Of a stretch of DNA of 30,507 nucleotides, positions 7,975 through 15,944 are shown in pieces. Origin of the DNA: Accumulibacter sp031732795 (lineage in GTDB: Bacteria > Pseudomonadota > Gammaproteobacteria > Burkholderiales > Rhodocyclaceae); NCBI GenBank assembly GCA_031732795.1, contig JAVMKC010000041.1:1-30507 (forward strand), in the 5' to 3' direction. The notes under the pieces were generated by a model that was not told the DNA's origin, searched no databases, and saw only the letters and a program-made list of their open reading frames with translations. Made by a program: the position numbers and the translations under genes. Within the stretch, counting starts at the first letter, position 1; the number at the start of each line of letters is the position of its first letter.

Positions 7975-9183
7975 CTAATTTTTCTCGCTCGTTTTCAGCA
8001 AGCGCAACAATTTCTGTCCGGCACGTCCGTTCGCTGGCAAAGCGAGGCGTTTTTGCTCCGCCTCGATCGCCTGCCGGGAGTTGGCACCGATCAGGCCGTC
8101 GATCTCGCCGATCGGATGGCCGCGGGCGGCGAGCAGCGTCTGCAGTTCGCGACGTTCCTGCCGCGACAGTCCGGGATCGTCGGTTGGCCACGCCGTCGTC
8201 AGTCCCTTGCCCCCTTTCAGACGATCGGCGAGCAAGGCGATGGCCAGGGCGTAGCTTTCGGCGGCGTTGTAGCCGTAGATGGCGTCGAAGTTGGCAAAGA
8301 CCAGAAACGCCGGCCCGCCCCGGCCAGCCGGCAGCAACAGGCCGGCAGCGCTATCGGCGACCGCGATCGCTTGTCCGTCTGCGCGCCGCACGCCGCGCGA
8401 CAGCCAGTACGTCAGCGGCCGCTTGTCCCGCCGTCCATTCACGCTGCTGTCGAAACCGGTGGGCAGGATGACTTCGTAACCCCACGGCTCGCCTTTACGC
8501 CAGCCCGCCCGGCGCAGGAAATGGGCCGTCGACGCCAGTGCGTCGGGAACGCTGTCGATCAAATCCCGTTTGCCATCCCCGTCGCCATCGACCGCCAGAC
8601 GCAGGAAAGTGGACGGCATGAACTGGGTATGCCCGAAAGCGCCGGCCCAGGAACCGACCAAGCGTTCGGGAGCGATATCGCCGCTGGCAAGAATTTTGAG
8701 GGTGCTGAAAAACTCTCCGCGGAAGTAGGCTTGTCGACGACCGTAGCAAGACAAGGTGCTCAACGAAGTCAGCAACGGACGCTTGCCGAAGTTGCGGCCG
8801 TAGTTGCTCTCGACTCCCCAGATGGCGATCACCGTTTCAGGATCGACCTGATAACGTTGCGCGGCATCGGCCAGCGCCACCGCCCACTTCTGTCGCAAGG
8901 CCAGACCGTCGGCGACCCGTTCCTCATCCACCAGACCGGCCAGGTAATCCCAGATCGGCGCGCGGAACTCCGGTTGATAATCAAGGAATTCGAGAACACT
9001 TGGGTCGGGCGACAAGCCTTGGGTCAGGCGGTCGAACGTGCTCGCCGGGATCCCTTTTCCAGCCGCCTCGTTACGCAACGACGCCAGACAAGTGCCGAAT
9101 CGGGCTTCGTCTATGGCCGCCTGCGCGGTGCCGGCGACGGTGAGCAGGAAAAGAACAGCACCGAAACTACGAGTGTTCGACAT
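7975..9183 (-). CDS. mltB: Lytic murein transglycosylase MltB with C-terminal peptidoglycan-binding domain
   Basis: A 402-residue periplasmic enzyme that cleaves the glycan strands of peptidoglycan with formation of 1,6-anhydromuramic acid. The start ATG (9181-9183) gives an N-terminal signal peptide, SFGAVLFLLTVAGTAQA, with no lipobox cysteine evident, so a soluble form seems likely. The catalytic region AIWGVESNYGRNFG contains the general acid/base glutamate (E125), followed by GAFGHTQFMPSTFLRLAVDG, typical of SLT_2/MltB. The last ~60 residues (RRELQTLLAARGHPIGEIDG onward) form a PG_binding_1-like repeat. It is convergent with the response regulator gene. Confident. Confidence 0.9.
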   Translation of the reverse strand: MSNTRSFGAVLFLLTVAGTAQAAIDEARFGTCLASLRNEAAGKGIPASTFDRLTQGLSPDPSVLEFLDYQPEFRAPIWDYLAGLVDEERVADGLALRQKWAVALADAAQRYQVDPETVIAIWGVESNYGRNFGKRPLLTSLSTLSCYGRRQAYFRGEFFSTLKILASGDIAPERLVGSWAGAFGHTQFMPSTFLRLAVDGDGDGKRDLIDSVPDALASTAHFLRRAGWRKGEPWGYEVILPTGFDSSVNGRRDKRPLTYWLSRGVRRADGQAIAVADSAAGLLLPAGRGGPAFLVFANFDAIYGYNAAESYALAIALLADRLKGGKGLTTAWPTDDPGLSRQERRELQTLLAARGHPIGEIDGLIGANSRQAIEAEQKRLALPANGRAGQKLLRLLKTSEKN

Positions 9184-9267
9184 CGGGAATCCTGGAGCGG
9201 TGGAAAGTGCGCAAGAATAGCAGAGCGGGACGGAATGGCGGGGGATCAACCGGTACCGGAAAGACCG

Positions 9268-9654
9268 TCAGTCTTCCTGGTTCCTGGCGCGTGCCTGCGG
9301 AGAAGGTTCGCCAAGTCTCGGCCTCTGTTCCTCCGCCGGCTGACGAACCGCTTCGCCCTCGATGATCGTCCCGGCGTCGCGATTATCTCGCCAAGCCGGT
9401 TCCGGCCAATCGTTCGGAGAGGCCATCTGCTGTCGCAGGTGTCGACGCAGGTGACGGGTCTTCCAGACCAGGACAGCAAAGATCACGGCTCCGACGACCA
9501 GCAATACGGTCAAGGCCAACATGGAAAACATCACGCCGACAAGCAGTGCGGCCGCGCCGAACAGCACGGCCAGTGCCTTGCCCAGCCAGGTAGTGGTGGC
9601 GGAATTCATGACATGCTCTGAAGCCACCGATTCGGTTTTTCGATCGGTATCCAT
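9268..9654 (-). CDS. Small hypothetical membrane protein
   Basis: A 128-residue protein of unknown function. The N-terminal ~22 residues are polar; residues ~24-63 are a long hydrophobic stretch (GKALAVLFGAAALLVGVMFS and ALTVLLVVGAVIFAVLVW) that can form two closely spaced membrane helices, followed by a basic run (KTRHLRRHLRQQ) suggesting a cytoplasmic C-terminus. The tail is polar, with a TIIEGEAVR motif. A second ATG 15 codons in is an alternative start. It lies upstream of mltB on the same strand with 84 bases between, so co-transcription is possible. I cannot assign a family. Confidence 0.6.
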   Translation of the reverse strand: MDTDRKTESVASEHVMNSATTTWLGKALAVLFGAAALLVGVMFSMLALTVLLVVGAVIFAVLVWKTRHLRRHLRQQMASPNDWPEPAWRDNRDAGTIIEGEAVRQPAEEQRPRLGEPSPQARARNQED

Positions 9655-9721
9655 CGCTTTTCTTGTCGTTGAACCGTGAACAGTCAGTCCCCACCTTCGT
9701 AAGGCTGCCCATAAAACGGAA

Positions 9722-9750
9722 CGGCCCGCGCAGGGGGGCTGGGCGGGCCG
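9722..9750. other. GC-rich perfect hairpin in the gap between the small membrane protein and the upstream gene
   Basis: CGGCCCGC (9722-9729) and GCGGGCCG (9743-9750) form an 8-bp perfect stem with a 13-base G-rich loop. No T-run follows on either strand, so it is not a classical intrinsic terminator. It could be a Rho-independent-like pause, an mRNA 5' structure of the minus-strand membrane protein gene, or chance in GC-rich DNA. Confidence 0.4.
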
Positions 9751-9920
9751 GTGATGCCATCACCGCGACACTCCGGAGGGGGAGGGGGGAGGAAGGGAGT
9801 ACCTCGGCGACGGGCAAATAGTACCTCAGTTGATGGCTTTGGATTTGTGAATTCTCTGTGGTTTTATGTGACAAAGTGTAAGTGACGCAACAATCATCAA
9901 GGCATTTTGGCATTTGCCGC

Positions 9921-10649
9921 TCAGACAAAGGGGGCCGTGGCGCCAGAAAAGAGATTTTCCAGCAAGCGCCGCTCCCGATCTTCGATCGTTTCGAGAAACT
10001 GCCGAGCCGGTCCCATGTGGCGAAAAGCGAGAAAACCGCGTTCGAGGAACTCCTGCAGATCCCCGAGTCCGGCAGCTTGCGCGGGCTGCCGCATCAGCTT
10101 GAGCAATTGGGTCAGCAAAGGTTTACGGGCCAGCCGTTCGAGAAAGCCGCCGATCTGACCGATCAGCTCGATCTGACGCAGTCGTTGCTCGCGCAGCCCA
10201 ACGGCGCGGTAGATGGCGGCATAACGGACTTCGTCGAGTTCGGCATCCGTCGCCTGGTTGGCGAGTTCCTGGACCATCGCCGCGTCCAGGCGTTCGGTCA
10301 GCGCATCGAGTTCGACCGCCAGGGCGACGGTGTACAGCGCCGACGCCGGCAGCATCTTGATCAATAACGGCAGGATGCGCTCCACTTCTTCGTCGCGGCG
10401 GCTGAAGTCCTTCGGGCCGTACAGATCGCTCAGAAAAAAGCGCGCCGCTTTATCGAAGCGCTCACTGCCCAGCAGATCGGCGTGGGTACGCGCCAGCCGG
10501 CCGGCCTGCCAGGCGCGCAGACGCGAGTGCTGGTGGGCGGTTCTTGTTTCGACCTTCGCTTGCTGACGTAGCGCTTTCGCCGTCAGCAAATGCTGTCGCA
10601 GAGCGTCGGCACTGGCTTGTCGGTCATCGGAAGAGGCATGCGGATTCAT
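9921..10649 (-). CDS. Conserved hypothetical helical protein
   Basis: A 242-residue cytoplasmic protein with no signal peptide or membrane segment and a strongly helical, charged composition. The motif FFLSDLYGPKDFSRRDEEVE (about residues 71-90) followed by ILPLLIKMLPASAL recalls a conserved uncharacterised proteobacterial family; I cannot attach a function. I chose the ATG at 10647-10649 because it gives a natural hydrophilic N-terminus (MNPHASSDDRQ); an upstream ATG would extend it into the shared promoter region with laoC. It is divergent from the laoCBA cluster, about 105 bases away. Confidence 0.7.
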   Translation of the reverse strand: MNPHASSDDRQASADALRQHLLTAKALRQQAKVETRTAHQHSRLRAWQAGRLARTHADLLGSERFDKAARFFLSDLYGPKDFSRRDEEVERILPLLIKMLPASALYTVALAVELDALTERLDAAMVQELANQATDAELDEVRYAAIYRAVGLREQRLRQIELIGQIGGFLERLARKPLLTQLLKLMRQPAQAAGLGDLQEFLERGFLAFRHMGPARQFLETIEDRERRLLENLFSGATAPFV

Positions 10650-10754
10650 CGGTTGGATTATCCATCGATCGCGCACGGGAAGTTTAGTCATCGCAGCCTA
10701 ACGCGGCGGCCGGCAGCGGTTTACACTTCGCCGATACATCATGAGGATGTGCCG

Positions 10755-12230
10755 ATGTCCGTTGCCGATTCCGTTGCCGATTCCGCTGCCGATTCCGCTG
10801 CCGATTCCGCTGCCGATTCCTTCGCCGATGCGCTGGCCAGCCGTTTCGCCCGTCTGCAGGCCGCCGCGCGCCACGATCCCAACCCGGCGCCGGCAATTCG
10901 GGAAAAGCGGCTGCACACCCTCGAACGCCTGTTGCGCGACGAGGAAGCGGCGCTGATCGACGCCGTAGGTCGCGATTTCGGTCACCGTTCGCCGGCGGAG
11001 AGCCGTTTGTTCGAACTTTTTCCCAGTCATCAAGCCTTGCGGCACGCACGACGCCATCTGCGACGCTGGATGCGCCCGCAACGGCGACCGGTCGGGTTAT
11101 GGTTTCAGCCGGCCCGCGCCGAAGTCCGTTATTCGCCCTTGGGCGCGGTCGGGGTGATGGTGCCATGGAATTATCCGCTCTACCTGGCGATCGCTCCGCT
11201 GGCATCGGCCCTGGCCGCCGGCAACCGGGCGTTGGTCAAGATGTCCGAATTCACTCCGGCAACCGCAACGCTGTTTGCCGAACTGCTGGCGCGTCATTTC
11301 GCCGACGATGAATTGTCGGTCGTCGAAGGCGACGCCGCGGTGGCGCAGGAATTCGCCCGCCTGCCTTTCGATCACCTGTTATTCACCGGCTCGACGGCGG
11401 TCGGTCGATCGGTGATGCGTTCAGCGGCGGAGAATCTGACGCCGGTAACCTTGGAACTCGGCGGCAAATCGCCGGCGATCATCGGCCCGGGCTTGTCGGA
11501 CCGGCACTTCGTCCATGCCGTCGAACGCATCGTCGTCGGCAAATGCTTGAACGCCGGCCAGACCTGCATCGCTCCCGACTACGTGCTGTTGCCCGCCGGC
11601 ACGGAGGAGGCGTTCGTCGAACAGGCTCGGCGCGTCTTCGCCGTCTGTTATCCGGATGTCGTCCACTCGACGGACTACTCGTCAGTGATCGATCCGCGCC
11701 AGTATGCCCGGCTGACGGCTTTGCTCGACGAGGCGCGATCTGCCGGCACCCGGGTGTTCGAACTGACTCCCGGGGTCGCCGCCGACCCGTTGCGCCGTCG
11801 CTTTCCGCCGGTGATCCTGCTCGACCCGGCTGACGACCTGCGGGTGATGCGCGAAGAAATTTTCGGCCCGTTGTTGCCGGTAAGGACTTACAGCAGCCTC
11901 GACGAGGCACTGGCGTACGTCAATCGGCGACCGCGGCCGTTGGCGCTGTATTACTTCGACCAACGTTCAGCAAATATCGAACGCGTGCTCGACGGCTCGG
12001 TTTCCGGTGGAGTAACGGTCAACGACGTGATTTTGCATATCGCTCAGGATGAATTGCCGTTCGGCGGCGTCGGGCCGAGCGGCATGGGCCGCTACCACGG
12101 TTTTGCCGGCTTCAAGACCTTTTCGGTCGAACGAGCGGTTTTCCGTCAATCACGTCTGTCGGGAATCGGCTTGTTCAAACCGCCGTACGGCGCGCTGTTC
12201 GACCGTCTGACGCGATTGATGCTCCGATGA
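10755..12230 (+). CDS. laoC: Aldehyde dehydrogenase, LaoC / coniferyl-aldehyde-dehydrogenase type
   Basis: A 491-residue NAD(P)-dependent aldehyde dehydrogenase. Key elements: MVPWNYPLYLAIAPLASALA, FTGSTAVGRSVM for cofactor binding, the catalytic-base region LELGGKSP (E234) and the nucleophile in NAGQTCIAPDY (C271). Sequence type resembles CalB-like enzymes. The ATG at 10755 has an AGGATG site upstream. The N-terminus carries a four-residue repeat (ADSV/ADSA) encoded by a 12-bp tandem repeat, absent from most family members. Its stop overlaps the next start (ATGA). The trio aldehyde dehydrogenase, Tat protein and GMC oxidoreductase matches LaoC-LaoB-LaoA of Pseudomonas aeruginosa, which oxidise long-chain alcohols to acids; substrate here is inferred from that match. 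Confidence 0.85.
   Translation: MSVADSVADSAADSAADSAADSFADALASRFARLQAAARHDPNPAPAIREKRLHTLERLLRDEEAALIDAVGRDFGHRSPAESRLFELFPSHQALRHARRHLRRWMRPQRRPVGLWFQPARAEVRYSPLGAVGVMVPWNYPLYLAIAPLASALAAGNRALVKMSEFTPATATLFAELLARHFADDELSVVEGDAAVAQEFARLPFDHLLFTGSTAVGRSVMRSAAENLTPVTLELGGKSPAIIGPGLSDRHFVHAVERIVVGKCLNAGQTCIAPDYVLLPAGTEEAFVEQARRVFAVCYPDVVHSTDYSSVIDPRQYARLTALLDEARSAGTRVFELTPGVAADPLRRRFPPVILLDPADDLRVMREEIFGPLLPVRTYSSLDEALAYVNRRPRPLALYYFDQRSANIERVLDGSVSGGVTVNDVILHIAQDELPFGGVGPSGMGRYHGFAGFKTFSVERAVFRQSRLSGIGLFKPPYGALFDRLTRLMLR
10761..10820 (+). repeat. Five tandem copies of a 12-bp repeat in the 5' end of laoC
   Basis: Five head-to-tail units of GYTGCCGATTCC (units 1-2 have T, units 3-5 have C at position 2) starting at codon 3 and encoding VADS, VADS, AADS, AADS, AADS; a degenerate sixth unit follows. 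A unit of 12 means gain or loss of copies keeps the reading frame and only changes the length of the N-terminus. Confidence 0.95.
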
Positions 12231-12730
12231 ACGTTGGACGCCGACAATTGCTGCGCACCGGGCTGGCTGGCGGACTGCTGTTGTCGTTCGCCGGCTGGCT
12301 CAACGCCGCCGGCGACCGCCGCCTGAACGACGCCGAACGCGAGATGTTGAGCGCCATCGCCAACGCCCTGTTGGACGGCGCCCTGCCGGAAGCGGCGGCC
12401 GAACGGGAACAGCGGCTGGCGGTGACGGTCGCTGGCATCGAGAAGGCCGTCGGCGGAATGTCACCGGCCACGCAAAAGGAACTCGGCGAACTGTTCGGTC
12501 TGCTGGTTCTCGCCCCGGGCCGGCGAATGCTCGCCGGCGTCAGCCAGCCGTGGCGAAAGACCAACACCAGCGAGGTTGCCGAGTTTCTGCAAGGCTGGCG
12601 CGGTAGCCGTTTGCAATTGCTGCAAAGCGCTTACGCGGCCCTGCACGACCTAACTTTCGCCGCCTGGTACGGGCGTCCGGAAAACTGGCTGGCCATCGCC
12701 TATCCCGGCCCGCCGCGAGGATATTTCTGA
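12227..12730 (+). CDS. laoB: LaoB-like Tat-signal protein partner of the GMC oxidoreductase
   Basis: A 167-residue protein with an N-terminal twin-arginine-like signal (GRRQLLRTGLAGGLLLSFAG, arginines 5-6). The rest is soluble with helical character and several tryptophans (W108, W124, W143 region), ending in YPGPPRGYF. It resembles small subunits of membrane-bound GMC-type dehydrogenases (gluconate 2-dehydrogenase subunit 3 class). In the Pseudomonas LaoABC system the corresponding protein is proposed to help export or mature the oxidoreductase, which itself has no signal. It overlaps laoC by 4 bases and laoA by 1 base, so the three are strictly coupled. Role is inferred from context. Confidence 0.72.
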   Translation: MNVGRRQLLRTGLAGGLLLSFAGWLNAAGDRRLNDAEREMLSAIANALLDGALPEAAAEREQRLAVTVAGIEKAVGGMSPATQKELGELFGLLVLAPGRRMLAGVSQPWRKTNTSEVAEFLQGWRGSRLQLLQSAYAALHDLTFAAWYGRPENWLAIAYPGPPRGYF

Positions 12731-14337
12731 TGATCGATCCGATCAAAGCCGGTCTGGCCAGCGGCTGGCGACATATCGACGCTTCGACCTTTACCAGAAA
12801 CCACACCGTCGACACAGACGTGGTCATCGTCGGCACCGGCGCAGGGGGTGGGGTGAGCGCCGAACTGCTCAGCGCCGCCGGTCTGCGCGTGGTGATGGTC
12901 GAAGAAGGACCGCTGCGTTCGTCCACCGATTTCAAGATGCTCGAAGCGGTGGCCTATCCCGATCTATATCAGGATTCCGCTGCCCGCAAAACCGCCGATA
13001 AAGCGATCAACATCCTGCAGGGACGCTGTGTCGGCGGCTCGACGACCGTCAATTGGACCAGCAGCTTCCGCACGCCCTCCGAAGTGCTCGACTATTGGCA
13101 GCGCCAGTTCGGCCTGCGTTCCTTGACCGTCGAGGCCTTGATCCCGTGGTTCGCACTGATCGAGCACAAACTGTCGATCCGCCCATGGGAAACCCCGCCG
13201 AATGCCAACAACCAACTCCTGGCCGTCGGCGGTGAAAAACTGTCGATCCCGGTCGGCTCGATCAAGCGCAATGTCAAAGGGTGTTGGAATCTGGGTTACT
13301 GCGGCATGGGCTGCCCGACCAACGCCAAACAGTCGATGTTGCTGACCAGCATTCCCGCCGCCCTGCAGCGCGGCGCCACGCTCTACACCCGCTTGCGTGC
13401 CGAACGGCTGCGCTTTGCCGGAAACGCCGTCACGACGCTCGACTGCCAGGCCTTGCAGCCTGACGGCCTCCATCTTTCCGGCAAACGCCTGCAACTGCGC
13501 GCGCGTCATTTCATCGTCGCCGCCGGAGCAATCGGCAGCCCGGCGTTGTTGTTGCGCAGCGGCGTCCCCGACCCGCAACGGCTGATCGGCAAGCGGACCT
13601 TTCTGCACCCGGTCGTCATTTCAGCGGCGCGGATGCCGAATCGGGTCGATGCTTACGCCGGCGCCCCGCAGACTCTCTACAGCGATCATTTCCTGCATCA
13701 GGCGCCGATCGACGGCCCTCTCGGTTTCAAGATCGAAAGCGCGCCGCTGCATCCGGTGCTTTTTTCGACCACTTTGCCAGGTTTCGGCGCCGCGCATCAA
13801 CAGGTGATGGGCGAATTCACCCACGCCCAGGTGCTGCTGGCCTTGCTGCGCGACGGTTTTCACCCGGAAAGTCGCGGCGGCCAGGTACGGCTGGCGGACG
13901 ACGGCTCACCGGTTCTCGACTATCCGCTCAACGAAACGATCTGGGAGGCCGCCCGACGGGCGTTACTGGCGATGGCGGAAATCCAGTTCGCCGCCGGCGC
14001 GCGATCGGTGACTCCCGTTCATGAACTCGCCAATGCCTATGCCAACTGGACGGAAGCCAAACCGGCGATCACCGCCCTGCCCCTCAAACCCTTGGTCTGT
14101 CGGGTGGTCAGTGCGCACGTGATGGGTGGATGCGGAATGGCCGACAGTGCCCAGCGCGGGGTGGTCGACCATCGCGGCCGGCATTTCTGGCTGGAAAATC
14201 TGACGGTCAACGACGGATCGCTGCTGCCGACCAGCCTGGGCGCCAATCCCCAACTGACGATCTATGGTCTGGCCGCCCGCAATGCCAGCCTGTTGGCCGG
14301 AGAACTGGTCAGCCGCACAGCCCCTGCCCTGCCCTGA
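12730..14337 (+). CDS. laoA: GMC-family FAD-dependent alcohol oxidoreductase, LaoA type
   Basis: A 535-residue flavoprotein. The FAD-binding Rossmann motif VVIVGTGAGGGVSAELLSAA is at ~31-50; GRCVGGSTTVNW is the GMC signature region; FIVAAGAIGSPALLLRSG is the second FAD motif; the C-terminal catalytic pair lies in AHVMGGCGM (H463) and ANPQLTIYGLA (N506). A CWNLGYCGMGC cysteine cluster is typical of the subgroup acting on long-chain alcohols and related dehydrogenases. No signal peptide of its own; it may be carried across the membrane by the Tat partner encoded just upstream. Predicted to oxidise primary alcohols to aldehydes, which LaoC would convert to acids. No TetR-type laoR is present nearby. 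Confidence 0.85.
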   Translation: MIDPIKAGLASGWRHIDASTFTRNHTVDTDVVIVGTGAGGGVSAELLSAAGLRVVMVEEGPLRSSTDFKMLEAVAYPDLYQDSAARKTADKAINILQGRCVGGSTTVNWTSSFRTPSEVLDYWQRQFGLRSLTVEALIPWFALIEHKLSIRPWETPPNANNQLLAVGGEKLSIPVGSIKRNVKGCWNLGYCGMGCPTNAKQSMLLTSIPAALQRGATLYTRLRAERLRFAGNAVTTLDCQALQPDGLHLSGKRLQLRARHFIVAAGAIGSPALLLRSGVPDPQRLIGKRTFLHPVVISAARMPNRVDAYAGAPQTLYSDHFLHQAPIDGPLGFKIESAPLHPVLFSTTLPGFGAAHQQVMGEFTHAQVLLALLRDGFHPESRGGQVRLADDGSPVLDYPLNETIWEAARRALLAMAEIQFAAGARSVTPVHELANAYANWTEAKPAITALPLKPLVCRVVSAHVMGGCGMADSAQRGVVDHRGRHFWLENLTVNDGSLLPTSLGANPQLTIYGLAARNASLLAGELVSRTAPALP

Positions 14338-14365
14338 TCATCGCCGACGGTGGCGGTCGAATCGG

Positions 14366-14392
14366 ACCAGTAGCATCGCGGCGGCTACTGGT
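14366..14392. terminator. Hairpin between convergent laoA and ispH, possible bidirectional terminator
   Basis: ACCAGTAGC (14366-14374) and GCTACTGGT (14384-14392) form a perfect 9-bp stem with a 9-base loop, located 28 bases after the laoA stop and 14 bases after the ispH stop in the other direction. T-runs are weak on both sides, so efficiency is uncertain, but position between convergent genes fits a shared terminator. Confidence 0.5.
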
Positions 14393-14406
14393 TGTTCGAC
14401 ACTGGC

Positions 14407-15327
14407 TTACTGCAATTCGCGTGGCAAAGCGAAAACGACGTTCTCGACGACGCCGGTCAGTTCTTCGACCGGCGCCAGTTGCTTTTCGGCCAGATGATGG
14501 ACCACTTCGCTGACCAGGTTCTCCGGTGCCGAGGCGCCGGCGGTGATACCGACCTGCCCGGCGTCGCGCAGCCACGTCGCTTGGATGTCAGCCGCGTTGT
14601 CGATCAGATAGGCGCGGGCGCCGCGTAATTCGGCGACTTCGCGCAGACGGTTGGAATTGGAACTGCTGCGGCTGCCGACGACCAGTACCACATCGGCTGC
14701 CTGCGCCAATTGTTTGACCGCGTCCTGGCGGTTCTGGGTGGCGTAGCAGATGTCGTCCCTCTTGGGGCCGACGATCTGCGGAAAGCGCTCGCGCAGCGCA
14801 TTGACCACCTGCGTCGCGTCGTCGACCGATAAGGTGGTCTGGGTAACGTACGCCAGCCGCTGCGGCGTTTTCACCGACAGTTGGTGCACGTCATCGACCG
14901 TTTCGACCAGATACATGCCGTCGCTGGCTTGGCCCATGGTTCCTTCGACTTCGGGGTGGCCTTTGTGACCGATCATGATGATTTCACAGCCTTCCTGACG
15001 CATGCGAGCCACTTCGACGTGTACTTTGGTCACCAGCGGGCAGGTGGCGTCGAAGACTTTCAGGCCGCGGTCCTCGGCTTCGCGGCGAACGGCTTTCGAC
15101 ACGCCATGGGCGCTGAAGATGACGGTCCGGCCTGTCGGAACTTCGGCCAGATCGTCGATGAAGATGGCTCCCTTGGCCCGCAACGCGTTACAAACGAACT
15201 GGTTATGGACCACTTCGTGGCGAACATAGATCGGCGCGCCGAATTTTTCGATGGCTCGTTCGACAATGGCAATCGCCCGGTCGACTCCGGCACAGAATCC
15301 GCGCGGGTTGGCAAGAATGATTTTCAT
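14407..15327 (-). CDS. ispH: 4-hydroxy-3-methylbut-2-enyl diphosphate reductase IspH
   Basis: A 306-residue iron-sulfur enzyme, last step of the non-mevalonate isoprenoid pathway, converting HMBPP to IPP and DMAPP in the cytoplasm. The three cluster cysteines are visible in NPRGFCAGVDRA (C12), FDATCPLVTKVH and DDICYATQNRQ. Other conserved elements are YVRHEVVHN, FSAHGVS and GSRSSSNSNRLREVA. Length matches the family. It is the last gene of the ribF-ileS-lspA-fkpB-ispH block, but is separated from fkpB by 152 bases that contain palindromic DNA. Confidence 0.97.
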   Translation of the reverse strand: MKIILANPRGFCAGVDRAIAIVERAIEKFGAPIYVRHEVVHNQFVCNALRAKGAIFIDDLAEVPTGRTVIFSAHGVSKAVRREAEDRGLKVFDATCPLVTKVHVEVARMRQEGCEIIMIGHKGHPEVEGTMGQASDGMYLVETVDDVHQLSVKTPQRLAYVTQTTLSVDDATQVVNALRERFPQIVGPKRDDICYATQNRQDAVKQLAQAADVVLVVGSRSSSNSNRLREVAELRGARAYLIDNAADIQATWLRDAGQVGITAGASAPENLVSEVVHHLAEKQLAPVEELTGVVENVVFALPRELQ

Positions 15328-15361
15328 GGCGGGCGCCTCAGCGGTGGTGAATAAATCTACA

Positions 15362-15472
15362 CCGCAGCCAATCTGCGGCGTTGCTCACTCGTGCACTCCT
15401 CGCCTATCCATTTGATAGGTCTCGTCGTTCGTTCGCGCCTGGCCTCTTGGCTTGCTCGTGACCATTTCTTCA
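15362..15472. repeat. Palindromic intergenic element between fkpB and ispH
   Basis: Two perfect hairpins, CCGCAG-CCAAT-CTGCGG (15362-15378) and CCTATC-CATTT-GATAGG (15403-15419), sit in non-coding DNA with CTCGTCGTTCGTTCGCGCC and GGCCTCTTGGCTTGC to the right. The left and right halves look like imperfect reverse complements around the central CATTT. The general look is that of a dispersed REP-like intergenic repeat; without the genome I cannot show other copies. Confidence 0.4.
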
Positions 15473-15479
15473 CGCGCTT

Positions 15480-15944
15480 TCAGAGAATGGCGATCACTTC
15501 GACTTCGAAACGCACCGTCCGGCCGGCCAGCGGGTGATTGAAATCGAACAGCGCGCTGGTTTCGGTCAATTCACGCAGAAAGCCGGCAAATCGGCCGCTG
15601 CCGTCGGGCGAAGCAAACTCGATCAGCGAGTTTTCCTTGAGTTCCACCTCCGGCGGCAAGGCGCTGCGAGCGATCCGCTCGACCAGGCGCGGATTGTGTT
15701 CGCCGAATGCCTCCGCCGGCGCCAGCTCGAAAACATGCCGTTCGCCGGCCGGCAAACCGAGCAGGCAGCGTTCCAGCGTTTCAGCCAGTTGACCGCTGCC
15801 CATCAGCAGGGTGGCCGGCGAAAGTTCGAAGGTGCTGACGTATTCGCTGCCGTCGAGCGCGCTCAGGCTGTAGTGCAAGGTCAGATAACTGTCCGGGCCG
15901 ACTCGATCGACAAGCGGTTCACGATCATCGTCTGCCGCCGTCAA
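15480..15944 (-). CDS. fkpB: FKBP-type peptidyl-prolyl isomerase FkpB (SlpA)
   Basis: A 154-residue SlyD/SlpA-type FKBP isomerase that assists folding and has been linked to ribosomes and the lspA/ispH operon in enterics. Visible features: YLTLHYSLSALDGSEY at the N-terminus, the inserted-flap region GERHVFELAPAEAFGEHNP and the C-terminal strand FDFNHPLAGRTVRFEVEV, all typical. There is no ATG; the only sensible start is a TTG at 15942-15944 overlapping the lspA stop (TTGA) and preceded by GGGGAGA at good spacing. Length then matches E. coli FkpB (about 149). Gene order lspA-fkpB-ispH supports the call. Confidence 0.9.
   Translation of the reverse strand: MTAADDDREPLVDRVGPDSYLTLHYSLSALDGSEYVSTFELSPATLLMGSGQLAETLERCLLGLPAGERHVFELAPAEAFGEHNPRLVERIARSALPPEVELKENSLIEFASPDGSGRFAGFLRELTETSALFDFNHPLAGRTVRFEVEVIAIL

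Noticed and set aside
9921..10649. Annotation as YjgA/DarP (DUF615) ribosome-associated protein
   Set aside because: Size class is similar and it is charged and helical, but the characteristic YjgA segments are not found; the FFLSDLYGPKDF motif points to a different uncharacterised family.
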